Source: Rodentolepis nana (lineage: Eukaryota; Platyhelminthes; Cestoda; Cyclophyllidea; Hymenolepididae). From it: a stretch of DNA of 43,816 nucleotides. Both the position numbers and the translations under genes were made by a program. Location: contig UZAE01000068.1 in the NCBI GenBank assembly GCA_900617975.1, positions 1-43,816 on the forward strand, given 5' to 3'. Below, piece after piece: positions 26,501-36,394 of the stretch (positions are counted from its first letter, which is position 1; each line of letters starts with the position of its first letter). The notes under the pieces were generated by a model. The model saw nothing but the letters and a program-made list of their open reading frames with translations, did no database searches and was not told the DNA's origin.

Positions 26501-29500
26501 TGAATGCACTACTATATGGCCTGTTGCCTCCTGCTCCACTAAGCACTAAAGGGAGTGGCTTAAAGTATGAGCACGTATTTTTCCAAGTGCATAACAGAGT
26601 AACGTACCATTTGGAGTTGTTGATTCAAGTAGACTTCTTGTTGAATCACTGCCGCCTTGAGACTTCCAAGTTCTGTGAATAAACCCTGAAATGATCAAAT
26701 AAATGCTATTAGAAGGATGCAATCAGACAATATTTTGCACAGTCTCAAATAGATCTCAAGTCTAGGCGCCTAGAATGTCACTTATCACCACTAAGACTAT
26801 TGGCATGTGCAAGTTCTTGAGACTGAATGAGCGAAGCTCTTTCGTTATGTCCTAAACTGAGGGATTAAGAGAGTGAGCACGGATGGGGCCTTTCATCTTC
26901 CTCCTCTAATATCGGATCCATTAACCTTCCAGGATCGAACCAAGTTGCTAGAACCAAAGGAGTCTCGGATTCGAAGCGAAACACGCCCTCACTCATTTAC
27001 CTCATTCTAACTTACTTCTCCCCACTGATCAAACTAAAGAAGTCTGCATTAAGATTAGGATTCAGTTGGTAAATGTAAATGAATGGTATAAATCAATAGA
27101 TGCTGATGCTGATGTCGAAATGATTGAGATGTAATATAGAAAATGTTGAGACTCTATAACAGCCTTACAATGGCAACGTTGTTCCTCGCTTGATACAATT
27201 CGATTCTCCCATAAAATGTTATTTGCCTAAATTGCCATAATGTACATCAATAATGAGGACAAAATTAACAAATTCTGCAGACGAAAATCGAATGCTGCAA
27301 TCTTTCGACTAACTTATAAATGTCTATAAGCAACAGAACCCTGGCAATTTACCAGATTGTTATATTCTAGATGTACCTGGGGAAATAGCAGCAGTACTGC
27401 CATAGAAACCTGCACACTACTTGTCAATGTCAAAGGTCGGGGATACAATTATCATTGGTGTAACTCAGAACGCAGAAGGGAAAACAACACTGACCAAATA
27501 TTGTTAATAAAGGGGATAGTGAAACTGGAATTTCTCACCAGAGAGGATCCACGGAAATATCTTCCACAATGGGGCTTTAGAACTAATAACATTAACGTTT
27601 TCTTATGAAGCTCTCAAAAGTCAAAATGTGTACCTGAACTGCGATGCTTTGCTCAAGGTTGGTGATATTTCTTCGAATCAGATCGCAAGTTGATGCATAT
27701 TCCTCAATAATTTGATCGGGATCGGTGCCAATGTCCTCTCCTGATGGTTCAGCACCTTCTGACACAGTCACCACTTTTTCGTAACTCCCAAGTAGTTCCG
27801 CTAGGTGATCTTCAGCATTGAGTAACTCTTCTAGGTCTTCCTCTTGAGCTGACATCGATAACTTAATCTCCTGAATCACAAAATTACAATTAAAACAGCA
27901 AATTGAAAACATTCATAGACGCTAGCTCGATACATACCTCAACATTGGAAGGAACTGAAAATCCTGTATTCTTCTCCTTCAAGTAATTGACCCATTTCGA
28001 AAAATCACCCAGACACTGCACTGAACGTAAATGTCCTCCATGAAGAGTTAGCATATTTTCAGACTCCTCAATTTGTCTCTCGAATTGAGCCAACTTTCCA
28101 CACAGAGCATCGTGTTCCTTGAGCAGCAATTCTTGTCTCTTAATCAAGGAGGAATCTGAGGCTTCACAACAAGCTGTTACCTGCTCTGCAATATCGTCAA
28201 CCTTTGCTCTAATCACTCTGGCATCCGACTTGAGAGACTTTAGAACCATATTCAGTTTAGTGAGTTCCATAATTGTTGAAATATTCGTCCATATATGGTT
28301 ATTCAAGTACACCAACTTCTCATCAATCCAGCCAGATGTAAAGAAACAGTCTTGAGCGAGAGATAGGTATGCTTGATCCAAGTTTACTCGAAACCTCCTA
28401 TCTTCAACTCGATCTGCTAATTTATTCCATGCATCACTGAGCTTATTCCTATTTTCCGTCACCTTCAAAAGAACAGCCTCCGCATCCTCCATTTTTCCGC
28501 TATGTGCGGCTTCAATTATACTTGATGCCGTTTTGTTGGCGTCTTTTACCTTTTCAGCCATCTCAATCATCTGTTTTTCTATTTCACCCAGCCGGCGTTC
28601 GATAAAATCCAGTCGCTCACTCATTTCACCTGAAATGCCTTTCTCGTACACAGTGTCAAGATTAACAGGCTCTAAGCGATCGAGAAGCGCAATTTTCTCA
28701 ACTATCCACTCATGTGTCTGACTGCAATTATTCAAGAACTGCTCAACAGTTAGGGAGTCAATCAATACCGCTTGCTTCTTCTTGATCTTTTCAACTAGAA
28801 GGCTGTAAATCTCGAACAGATTCTGCGTCTTTTCAAACAAGATACATTCCACTTCATTGCAAACATTTAATAGGCTTCTAACAAGTCTACTTGCGTCATA
28901 ATTTTGACTGAATTCATTTGGAATATAATCGAATCGCTTGAGTTCTTCCTTTAGTGCCATCGCCTTTTCATTTATATTTTCTATCACTTGAAAGTACGCC
29001 TCCACCTCTTCAAGTATTCGCTGATTGACACGAACTGATGAGTCCACGGAGGTGGAATCGTTTAAGTCTAAGATTTTCGACTTCTCTGTGATCCAGTTAC
29101 CTGAATCTTCAATTTCCCCATTCAAGAAAAGAACATCACCAACAAAGATGGCCTTACTTTTGATACAGTCAAGGACCGTGTGGACCAATCTCCATGATGC
29201 CCTAAAGTCATTGATTTCTCGGTCATATTTCGATTCCGATGTGAATTCATCGATCAATTTGAGACTGTTTTGTTTATCAGCGATATCGTCCTCAGCATAG
29301 CAAACTTGTCGACGAATTCGATTTGCTACAGTGTATACAAACTGGAACTCAATTTCTTCCACGAAGTGCATTCGAGTTTTCACATAATCCCTAAAACGAG
29401 CAATACCTGGAAGCAGGTGGCATTGTTGTTCAACAAATATGATTCTCCTTCTCTTTTCCTCGGCTGATAGTACAATTCGCTCCACCACATCACTCCATTC

Positions 29501-31398
29501 TTTTTCCAATTCCTCACTGTGAGCGTCACGATGCTTCCTGAAGAGATTATCGACCTGTATACATAGGGTTTTAATTTCATTATCAACTGTTTCGATATTT
29601 AGCAATGCATGCTGAACTTGCTCAACTGTATTTCCAGGCTCAATTCTATCAATGCGTTCTCTTAATTCTTCACCACATTTCATCAAGATCTCAAATTCAA
29701 TATTTCTTTCAATGTAGAAAATTTTGGCTTGAATAAGAGCCCGTTGGTTTTTGATGGTGTCCAGGAGGAACAACCACCGACTTGCAACATTCTGAGATCT
29801 TGAATTGATCGTCTCTTCTCTAAAGTACCCACAACGTCTTAATTCATCTGCAATTTGAAGAAGCATCTCAATCCGATCTTCATAGGCGTACACATCCGCT
29901 TCAAAGGCCTCGTGTTTCTTCAGAACCAAGGTGAGTGCATATGGACTAGTTCCACTCACCTCCTGTTCCGCAATTTGTTGATTTTCCAACAGCCATGTTT
30001 CCCTTAGGGCACACTTTGTCTCAAATTTGAGGTATAGCTGATCCAGCATCTCCTGTCTTTTTAATTCATCGTTCAAATTCAACCATTGCTCATATTCACA
30101 ATGCTCCAAAACCTCCCAAGCCTTGTTCACTTCCCAAATTGTCAACTTCTTTGGAGGTATATATGAGCGCATGCCTACAGCAAGCATTTCATTTTTTATA
30201 GAAAGGAATGCAACCTCTAGTTCACCCTTTTCGCAAAAGTGTGGTGGCTTTTCTTCAATTCGGAATCGATTGAATTGAGTTAGCTGATTTCGAAGATCGT
30301 CCAGATTTCCATACAGTGGTGTACTTTTAAGGCGTTGAATGCTCTCGTTAATCCATTGAAGGAGCCTTCCCACGGACAGCTCGTAGTCCTTGACTTCATT
30401 GATGAAACGCATTAGAAGATGTATAACACGTTCAATGCGTCTGGCATGCACTGTGTTCACCTTTTCAAGGGCAAAGTAATGGTAAAATGAGACAAGATAG
30501 GTGATGATTGACTTTTCTTCTGGCTCTCCTACAATAATATCCTCAGGATCCAATAGTTTTGGTATTCCAAAGCATCTTTCAGCTGTCGTGAACGCGATAT
30601 GCAAGTTCCGTAAAGGCTCATCAAGTGAAAGAGAATAGAAATCAATCAGATCTGGTCGGTGCCTGTGAATCAGAGCTGCAAATCCGAGACCGTCTCTCCA
30701 ACTATTTGTGAAATTGCTTATTTCTACATTTGGATAGCCTTGAGTCTTGGCCTTGCACCATAACAACAGAGCCTCAGTTGAGTTTCGACGTAGGCCAACT
30801 TCTTCTTCGTTGCCAACACGTCGGACTTTCTCAATAACTGAAATGTTTTGAATTTGAAACCGCAAAATTATGGTCCAGATCAATCCAAGAATTATACGAC
30901 TATTTCCATCAACGACGTCGTGAGCACCAATATTCTCAAGATGAACATTTAAGTGATCCAAAAATGCCAAAGATTTCTCAACATTCTCTAAACAGTGAAT
31001 TCGCATGCGACCCGGTGTTGGTGGAGGCTAAAAATGAAATGGATATAATTTTTAGCTTACCATTTTGTATCCTGATACACGCTCGATAAGCTTAAGTAGA
31101 ATTCTTCCATCAAATAAATCCTTGAAAAGGTCCTCAATTTGTCTAGACTCATTGCTCAGAAATGTGTTTGACCACTTAGTAAATGTTTTCTTTTGAATTC
31201 TTTCACGTTCCTCTGTACACATCATAGATGAAGTAAACTATACCTACCAGCTAAAGTTTTAATGCGAGTTCGCTCGTATAATTTGCCTCCAATTACTGAG
31301 GGATTATGAGGTCCATATAAGTAATGATTGATCACTGGAGTATTATATCGCGGGGAATAGAAGGTTGATCGAAGAGGTCTTTCGATTTGTGCATCCAT
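12253..31398 (-). CDS. SPTB: Beta-spectrin, complete 18-exon gene
   Basis: Membrane-skeleton protein that pairs with alpha-spectrin and crosslinks actin under the plasma membrane. Exons, 5' to 3' on the minus strand: 31248-31398, 31061-31212, 27938-31027, 27634-27870, 26608-26685, 25026-25198, 23871-23961, 23153-23299, 22935-23073, 22676-22884, 22249-22599, 20200-20436, 18848-19156, 17169-17480, 14694-15100, 14139-14619, 12906-13396, 12253-12832. All have GT/AG borders with matching phases and sum to 2,544 codons plus stop. Domains: CH1 about 57-158, CH2 183-286, spectrin repeats to about 2188, proline-rich linker to about 2352, PH about 2385-2495, basic Ser/Arg tail. An in-frame TAG directly precedes the ATG. 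The length exceeds conventional beta-spectrins (about 2,100-2,400) mainly through the linker and tail, and is far below beta-heavy spectrins. The weakest splice call is the GTTTGT donor at 22934. Introns hold interspersed elements and an annexin relic. Confidence 0.93.
12403..12735 (-). other. Spectrin C-terminal PH domain
   Basis: Phosphoinositide-binding pleckstrin-homology fold: the entry [10 protein letters not shown], then [38 protein letters not shown] and the closing helix with the diagnostic Trp ([12 protein letters not shown]). The tail after it is Ser/Arg-rich and basic. All of it lies in the last exon, so this is the long, PH-containing isoform type. Confidence 0.92.
13397..14138 (-). 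other. Spectrin intron 16, no other gene
   Basis: Separates the last spectrin repeat exon from the proline-rich linker exon. Its acceptor is preceded by an A-rich stretch rather than a pyrimidine tract. I see no repeat element or nested exon. Confidence 0.6.
15718..16072 (-). repeat. SINE-like interspersed element, copy 3
   Basis: Reverse-oriented near full-length copy in spectrin intron 14. A 40-bp block containing TTATCATTAGCCCTTTAG is duplicated in tandem (15747-15786 and 15791-15830, period 44), an insertion unique to this copy. Confidence 0.85.
16436..16472. repeat. Inverted repeat in spectrin intron 14
   Basis: GGAGTGGAA (16436-16444) and TTCCACTCC (16464-16472) form a perfect 9-bp stem with a 19-nt loop. 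It lies in a locally GC-richer patch (about 16430-16640) otherwise without a recognised feature. Confidence 0.5.
17481..18847 (-). other. Spectrin intron 13, no other gene
   Basis: AT-rich intron between phase-0 borders. A plus-strand open frame at 17718-17906 shows no recognisable family. I see no element copy. Confidence 0.5.
19157..20199 (-). other. Spectrin intron 12, possible degenerate coding relic
   Basis: Plus-strand translation around 19650-19840 reads in a protein-like way across one in-frame stop, but no family could be assigned securely. Otherwise no feature. Confidence 0.3.
20525..20829 (+). repeat. SINE-like interspersed element, copy 4
   Basis: Near full-length copy in spectrin intron 11, ending TTGATATATAAAAAAA. 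The CTGTTCCCC segment is short here. Diverged head arms make this an older copy. Confidence 0.8.
20941..20950 (+). repeat. Poly-G tract
   Basis: Ten G preceded by GAGAGGGA and followed by TGTGGCAGGAGGGG. The same GAGAGGGAGGG lead-in precedes the longer G run at 37790. Confidence 0.7.
21912..22106 (+). other. Unassigned open frame in spectrin intron 11
   Basis: A 64-codon plus-strand frame with no ATG at its start (first ATG near codon 11) and a balanced amino-acid composition, including [15 protein letters not shown] and [11 protein letters not shown]. It ends TTA TGA immediately before GTAAGTG, a strong-looking donor. I do not recognise the family. It could be a relic exon or chance. Confidence 0.25.
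23518..23544. repeat. (TA)n microsatellite
   Basis: About 13 TA units in spectrin intron 7 (23300-23870), which otherwise shows no feature. Confidence 0.85.
24590..24750 (-). repeat. Inverted duplication, left arm
   Basis: Read on the minus strand, this segment matches plus-strand 33231-33390 with roughly eight differences in about 155 bases by eye. It spans the last codons of the annexin relic (24721-24895) and the flank beyond its donor. Similarity stops abruptly at 24590. Confidence 0.85.
24721..24895 (-). pseudogene. Annexin exon-3 relic inside spectrin intron 6
   Basis: The minus-strand translation aligns with exon 3 of both annexins: LWSSYDQ against [27 protein letters not shown] against the [17 protein letters not shown] region, and [11 protein letters not shown] against the exon end. 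It ends at a GTAAGT donor at the same position as the intact genes. Protein identity is roughly a third, so it is much older than the A/B pair. No other annexin exons adjoin it, and it lies between spectrin exons 6 and 7. I read it as a pseudogene fragment. Confidence 0.7.
25646..25865. repeat. 117-bp tandem duplication, diverged
   Basis: Two units, about 25646-25748 and 25763-25865, align by eye at about two thirds identity. Anchors are CATTC.TCCC, CTCGAGAAA and the CATAAG/CATAGG end, with spacing of 116-117. Since 117 is 39 codons, both strands stay open and read as two 39-residue units. Confidence 0.55.
26124..26419 (+). repeat. SINE-like interspersed element, copy 5
   Basis: In spectrin intron 5. 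The head is worn (ACTTATCTTCATGTGGTGCA), the body is clear and the tail is GATATAAATAAATAAAT. Confidence 0.82.
26686..27633 (-). other. Spectrin intron 4, no other gene
   Basis: About 950 nt between exons 4 and 5. I see no repeat-family copy and no nested exon. A plus-strand frame at 27357-27608 has no recognisable motif. Confidence 0.5.
27938..31027 (-). other. Spectrin giant exon 3 (3,090 nt)
   Basis: A single uninterrupted exon of 1,030 codons (residues 102-1131). It carries the rest of CH1, all of CH2 and the first spectrin repeats. It ends at a GTATGT donor in phase 0 and contrasts with the much smaller downstream exons. Plus-strand open frames across it are antisense shadows. Confidence 0.9.
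30473..31195 (-). other. Spectrin tandem CH (actin-binding) domains
   Basis: The N-terminal actin-binding module. CH1 opens with [13 protein letters not shown] in exon 2 and continues in exon 3 through [18 protein letters not shown] and the WTIILRFQI helix. CH2 begins near [19 protein letters not shown] and includes [20 protein letters not shown], the most conserved CH2 stretch. The linker between them is longer than in typical beta-spectrins. The 33-nt intron 31028-31060 interrupts CH1. Confidence 0.93.
31028..31060 (-). other. 33-nt micro-intron in spectrin CH1
   Basis: Minus-strand GTAAGC to TTTTAG, only 33 nt. Removing it joins GYKM to [12 protein letters not shown] in frame, as in other beta-spectrins. 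Intron 1 (31213-31247) is 35 nt, with a GTAGGT donor and GTACAG acceptor. Confidence 0.85.
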
Positions 31399-33200
31399 CT
31401 AGCCCCTATCTTATCCCAATTCAGAGAGGCCACCCACCACTTAATATTTTGCGACTCAATAAGGCCTTGAAGATTAACAAAACTTAATCCACACAAACAC
31501 ACTCAAATTATAAATTAAAGTAATATTTAGTAAATTTATGCGTCAAAGAAAGCACTATAAGTGAAGTGAAAATTGAACAAACAATCATAAGCTAATTACA
31601 TATTTCACGGGATAAACCAATATACGAAATTGATACCATACGTGTAGTTATTTATTATAGTGTATACAGAATGAAGCTGTCTTTTACTTAAAAAGGGATA
31701 AAAGCGAAAAGTAATAAATTTACTGTTTTTAAATAAATTATTTCGATATCTAAATATTTATTAATTTTACATATAATTTTACATATTAAATATTTGCTAT
31801 AAATCATTAATTATCGTTATAAAACTCTTCTTCCAAAATGTGTGTAGTAATTTTCAATTCCATCCATCAATAATTTCGTAGATATCTTATCTTTCAAAAT
31901 GCTATTGCTTGCACAGTGTATTTAATTGCATAGATTGTTGTTTCTGATGTAGGGATGAAGTAAAATTTATTAGTACTGGTAATGAGACTATATACATTTA
32001 AGCTGTGAATCTACCGTAGAACCAATGACATTTCGAAATATGTCAGAATTTTCCTTTACCTTTACCGTTTGCATTTACTTATAACGAAGTCTAAACAAGT
32101 TAGCCTAAATGATTGTTCAATAGACATGTATGTAATAGTGTAATAAAGGAGCTGCTAATATTGAGCTGTTCATTATTATTTTTCTCTTTTTTACAATGTT
32201 AAATCAATATGATAGCGAGTATAATTTTGATGCATTACATTATTTAATTAAAATTTTTCATCCTTTGTGTTGTAAAATGGCTGATTTTGTCCTTAAGTGC
32301 TAGTCTATCCTACCTACCTCAATTGTTGCATACAAAGTGTAACCAGACCTCTTTCACAGTACTCGTAGACAGTGAATTTGTGCTTTTACTCGTCTGGTAA
32401 AGTTGCCTATATAATTGCTAAACATTAAAGTCAGAGTCATTGATAACGGAATATGACTGGCAGCAAAAGATGAGTCGTTTCTAAAGCATCATCTTGGTTA
32501 TTTATGCATTGGAATCACTTCCTGTCAAACTCTGAACTGATATATTGCCACGATTCATAATCCATAAGAAAATTTCAATAAATGCTTGCAATAAAATATT
32601 GTATTGCCGATTTTTTAATTCAGTTATTGACCTCATAACATTTAATGCGACAATGCTTTCACAGTGTTTACTAACAGATTTTTACGGTGTTGAATAAATG
32701 AGGTTTAAAAGCTTAATGTCATTGCTCTCAGTTAATAGGCTAGCTCCCACGACAGTATCAAGGAGAGAGGGGGGGGGGACGAGGGAGTTGGTTTGAAAAG
32801 TCTTAGCTTTAAATTACTCAATCGAATGACAGCATTCTGGTGGAGATGGTAAGGTAACTCCCCATTATCTTCAAGTTGGCTTCAATATGTTCAAATAAGG
32901 TTTTTGTTAACAGGACATATTGACTGTCAATAAAAGTAAGTTTTATATAGCTTAGCAGACAGGAGTCGACATGAGATTATTGTATTGCGGAATCATTAGC
33001 ATGACATTTGGAAACTTTTATATATTTTGAATATTTTACAGCTAAACATAATCTAACAGACTACAAAGAAAACATGTCTATTAATAAAAAAATTTCGTCA
33101 AAATGTAGTTCATTGCTTTGTTGACAAATACAACCACATCAAAAGTAAAAAAGTCGTTATAATCCAGCAAGTACTATAGATTATAGATTATTATTAGTAC
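31399..33200. other. Intergenic upstream of spectrin
   Basis: AT-rich spacer on the 5' side of the spectrin gene. It contains a ten-G run at 32769-32778 preceded by GGAGAGA. No exon or element head is seen. The spectrin promoter must lie here, but no TATA box at a convincing distance was found. Confidence 0.5.
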
Positions 33201-33216
33201 TGTGCAAAGAGTATCG

Positions 33217-33400
33217 TTAATCTTGATCCACACACTTGGCATAATGAAACTTGAGTATGTTTTCCTGCATAGTGATTTTTATATTTTGATAGAATTTAGG
33301 AGGAATTTAAGACAAGATTCTCGGTGCACACGCATCAATTGAAAATTATCTCTTATCATCAATAACTTATAGCAGTTAGTTGAAGAAGCTAAGAAAAGTT
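33217..33400 (+). repeat. Inverted duplication, right arm
   Basis: Plus-strand match to the reverse complement of 24590-24750, about 95% identical by eye. It keeps only the last few codons of the annexin exon relic (LGIMKLE), then the same flank. Confidence 0.85.
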
Positions 33401-33453
33401 AGCATCATATTTAGGAAAAAATATAACCAAGTATTAATAACTCCTATTATTTG

Positions 33454-33558
33454 TCAAAGAATTTGGACTGCACACTTTCTTGCAGTCAGGTGGGCAAAAT
33501 GAAGTGAAGTGTTGCCGTCCATTGTCCCATTCGATAAATTTGCCACGAAGCACTCTCA
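33454..33558 (-). pseudogene. Ankyrin-repeat-like fragment
   Basis: The minus-strand frame includes NGTMDGNTSLHFAHLTARK and ends at TGA 33454. DGNTSLHFAHL fits the ankyrin signature (D/N-G-x-T-x-L-H-x-A). Only about one repeat is present, with stops on both sides and no splice partners found. It may be a relic of a nearby ankyrin-repeat gene or a chance match. Confidence 0.35.
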
Positions 33559-33754
33559 AACATTCTTCCTCCATACTTCAATGTTCATCGAATTTATTGG
33601 ACAAGTGTCCATTAGTCCATTTCAATATTTTCAGAAGTAGCCGCAAATAAAGTTGGAAGAAAAATAATTGGGTAGATTTATTTTCTTGATTGATATGATT
33701 TTTTAAATATATTTCTACCGCATCAAAGTATGAAGGTCATTATAATCATGCCTT

Positions 33755-34081
33755 GGGATTGCGATAGATTTACCACCACGTGGTGCACACTGGGCAACGT
33801 ATGCTCATGCGACATAAATGTCTATAAACCGCAAGTTGACTTCTGAATTAAATCTACCAAGACCCCATTGTTTATCATATTCCACCACTTCCACAGTAGT
33901 CATCTTACTTTTCTCTGTCTATGTGTCTGCCTGTCTCTTTTGCATCTGTGAATCACTCTTCTGTTCCCCCTCTCAACTTTTTCTCACTTTGATATTTCTC
34001 TCCTCTATGAAGCCCGAAGTCAACTGAAGGACTAGCAATAATCATCAAAATGCCTGACATTTGAAATAAATAAATAAATAA
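33755..34081 (+). repeat. SINE-like interspersed element, copy 6
   Basis: Near full-length, GCGATAGATTTACC to (AATA)n, inserted upstream of annexin A. The inner hairpin reads CGTATGCTCATGCG, keeping pairing through a T-G wobble. Confidence 0.85.
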
Positions 34082-34170
34082 GCATGTCTAATTTCCCAGA
34101 CGAATGAATCATTACTGCTACTTGAATGAACTCGCTGATAATCGAATGTCTCACTTAAGTGACTCAAATG

Positions 34171-34199
34171 CACCCCACCCACCCACCCATCAACCCACC
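34171..34199 (+). promoter_or_regulatory. CACCC-rich block upstream of annexin A
   Basis: CACCC/CCCACC repeats preceded by GACTCAAATGCA, about 150 nt before the annexin A ATG. The same arrangement occurs upstream of annexin B and, degraded, in relics C and D. This type of box is bound by Sp1/KLF factors in other animals; function here is inferred. Confidence 0.5.
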
Positions 34200-34272
34200 T
34201 CTCTCTCATCCTCCCACAATAACACCAACTTGCACTGAGCATCGATTTGGAAATCTGTTACTCATTGCACAG

Positions 34273-34312
34273 CCAATCACATGAGCTAAAGGCTGCCTAC
34301 TTAATGATATTA
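34273..34312 (+). promoter_or_regulatory. Annexin A core promoter module
   Basis: A CCAATCACATGA stretch followed by GCTGCCTACTTAA and a GATATTA end, 35 nt before the ATG. Annexin B has the same module (41311-41350) 26 nt before its ATG, while the sequence around it differs. Confidence 0.6.
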
Positions 34313-34346
34313 GTGGCACTGCTATTAGAAGATTGCATGCACTGCA

Positions 34347-36303
34347 ATGGACCCTGGCGTTGAAAGCCGTTTTGATGCTAATCAAGATGCTCAGGCTATA
34401 CATGAGGCTATGGGACAATTAAGTATGTCGTAAAATCAGGTTTGCCTTTACCCTCTGTTTGATTTTAAGGTTTATCTAAAGATCGTATTATTGAAATGAT
34501 TGCTCACATTCCATTGGAAACACGTGTGAAATTGCCAAAATATTTCGAAAGAATGGGCGAGGTAAAATAAACCAATTACCATCAATATCCATGTATTTTT
34601 ATGAAATCCACATTATGCCTAATGATATCAGTCACTGATGTTATGGTTAAATATAATTGAAGTTCTATTCACTTTGAAAAAAGGATATAATTCAAAAACT
34701 GAAAAGTGTATTCAGGGAAGACCTTGAATTGGCCATTTTGTGGTCTTTCTATGATCGAGCTCACTTGAATGCAGCAGCTCTTCAAAAAGCCATGAATGCC
34801 ACTGAAACTGACAACGATCTGCTCATTCATGTTATATGCACTGCCGACGAATATGAAATAAGGCCAATGAAGGGAGCTTTTCAAGAGAGTAAGTGGCTTA
34901 TTTTTCACAGAATTTAATTCAATTAGAAGTTGGGAACAATTTGATCCAAAATTCTATTTCATTTTAATTCTGTGCCATGAGAATTGCGTAATCAAATATT
35001 TAGTGCAACTTGATGTATATACGTACTCCACTAGATAAAAAATTCGATATTTGGAAAGGACCACTTCAGTAGAAAATTGATTCAATAGGTAATGGAAGGA
35101 TATAGAATGAAGTATTTTGTGAATGGAACTTAAAATAAACTAGGCATCTAGGCGTCTCAGTAGATCACATCTGGCAAAGAGGTATTTCGAATATGGTAGT
35201 GTACAAACATTGAATGACCAATAAGACACTATCAGTTATTCAGAGAAGATCTCGCTTCCTTCGAACGGAATGTTCATTACCAACATTCCACAGAATCGTC
35301 ATATTGTAAATTGTAAGATTACAAGATAACCTTGACGATAGTTGACGAATAGTATTAAATGCCGCTACTATTTGGTTTACTTTCTAGTCACAGGAAAATG
35401 TCTTTTGAAGGCCATTGATAAGGAGTGTAGAGGTGACTTCAAACGTGTTCTGGTGGCGATAATCGAGGGCTATCGGGTAAAGGAATACGATGAGGTCCAA
35501 GCAAGAATTGATGCCAAAGAACTGTTCGCTGCAAGTGGAGAGTAAGCAACTTGTGATTTTATCAATGAATTCGAATCTCACACCTTATAATCTCCATTGA
35601 AAAAGACCGATATATTTTTTTTATATTTCAAATGGCAGGCTTTATGATATTCATCATTAGACTTATGATAGTTATCACTAGCCCTATAGTTGACTTGGGG
35701 CTTCACAGAAGGTATGAACAGACAAATTCATGAAAAAGTGGAGAGGGGAAACAGAAGAGTGATTCACAGACGCAAAAGAGAAAAAGGTATAGAGAAGTGA
35801 GAACTGTGGAAGTGGTGGAATATGACATACGGTGGAATGATGGTAGTTTAAAGTCAGAAGTCAGCTGGCGGTTTATAGACTTTTTTGCCGTATAAGCAAA
35901 CGTTGCCCAGGGTGCACCACGTGGAGGTAAGTCTATCGCACGCTTCAATTCCGATATAAAGTAAAGAAAAAGAGATGATGAGGTTTGCGAGGGAAATGAC
36001 TTCCTATCGACATGTCCAGCAATTAAGCGAGATTGTAAACCCCCCGGCATTCTTGATTATAGCTTTGCATACTTTTAAATGCTTATATGAAAGTAGATTT
36101 CGTGAGCAGGCAATGCGTGGAAGCGAATCAATTATTAAAGTCCGATCAGCTTACGAATCTGCATGGGAAAATTTGCCCACAATTGAAACTTCAATTCAGC
36201 CCTCATTGTTTGTTCCTTCTATTGTCATCTTAGATCACCATTAGATAGACATAATATGATTGATTTTGAAAGTGTGGGTTGTTCACACTCACCCGTAAGG
36301 ATT

Positions 36304-36394
<91 letters not shown>

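Larger units (their letters stand above)
25199..26607 (-). other. Spectrin intron 5 with repeats
   Basis: Holds a ten-G run (25297-25306), a diverged 117-bp tandem duplication (about 25646-25865) and interspersed element copy 5. No nested gene is recognised. Confidence 0.6.

Noticed and set aside
26925..26990. tRNA-like B-box (GGTTCGATCC on the minus strand)
   Set aside because: The T-arm stem does not pair, and no acceptor stem or anticodon arm can be formed.
28119..29467. Plus-strand open frames at 28119, 28533, 29025 and 29270
   Set aside because: They are antisense to spectrin exon 3, which has clear spectrin-repeat coding on the minus strand.
35975..36244. 89-residue plus-strand frame in annexin A intron 4
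   Set aside because: No family resemblance; annexin A reads correctly only if this part is intronic, and annexin B lacks it.
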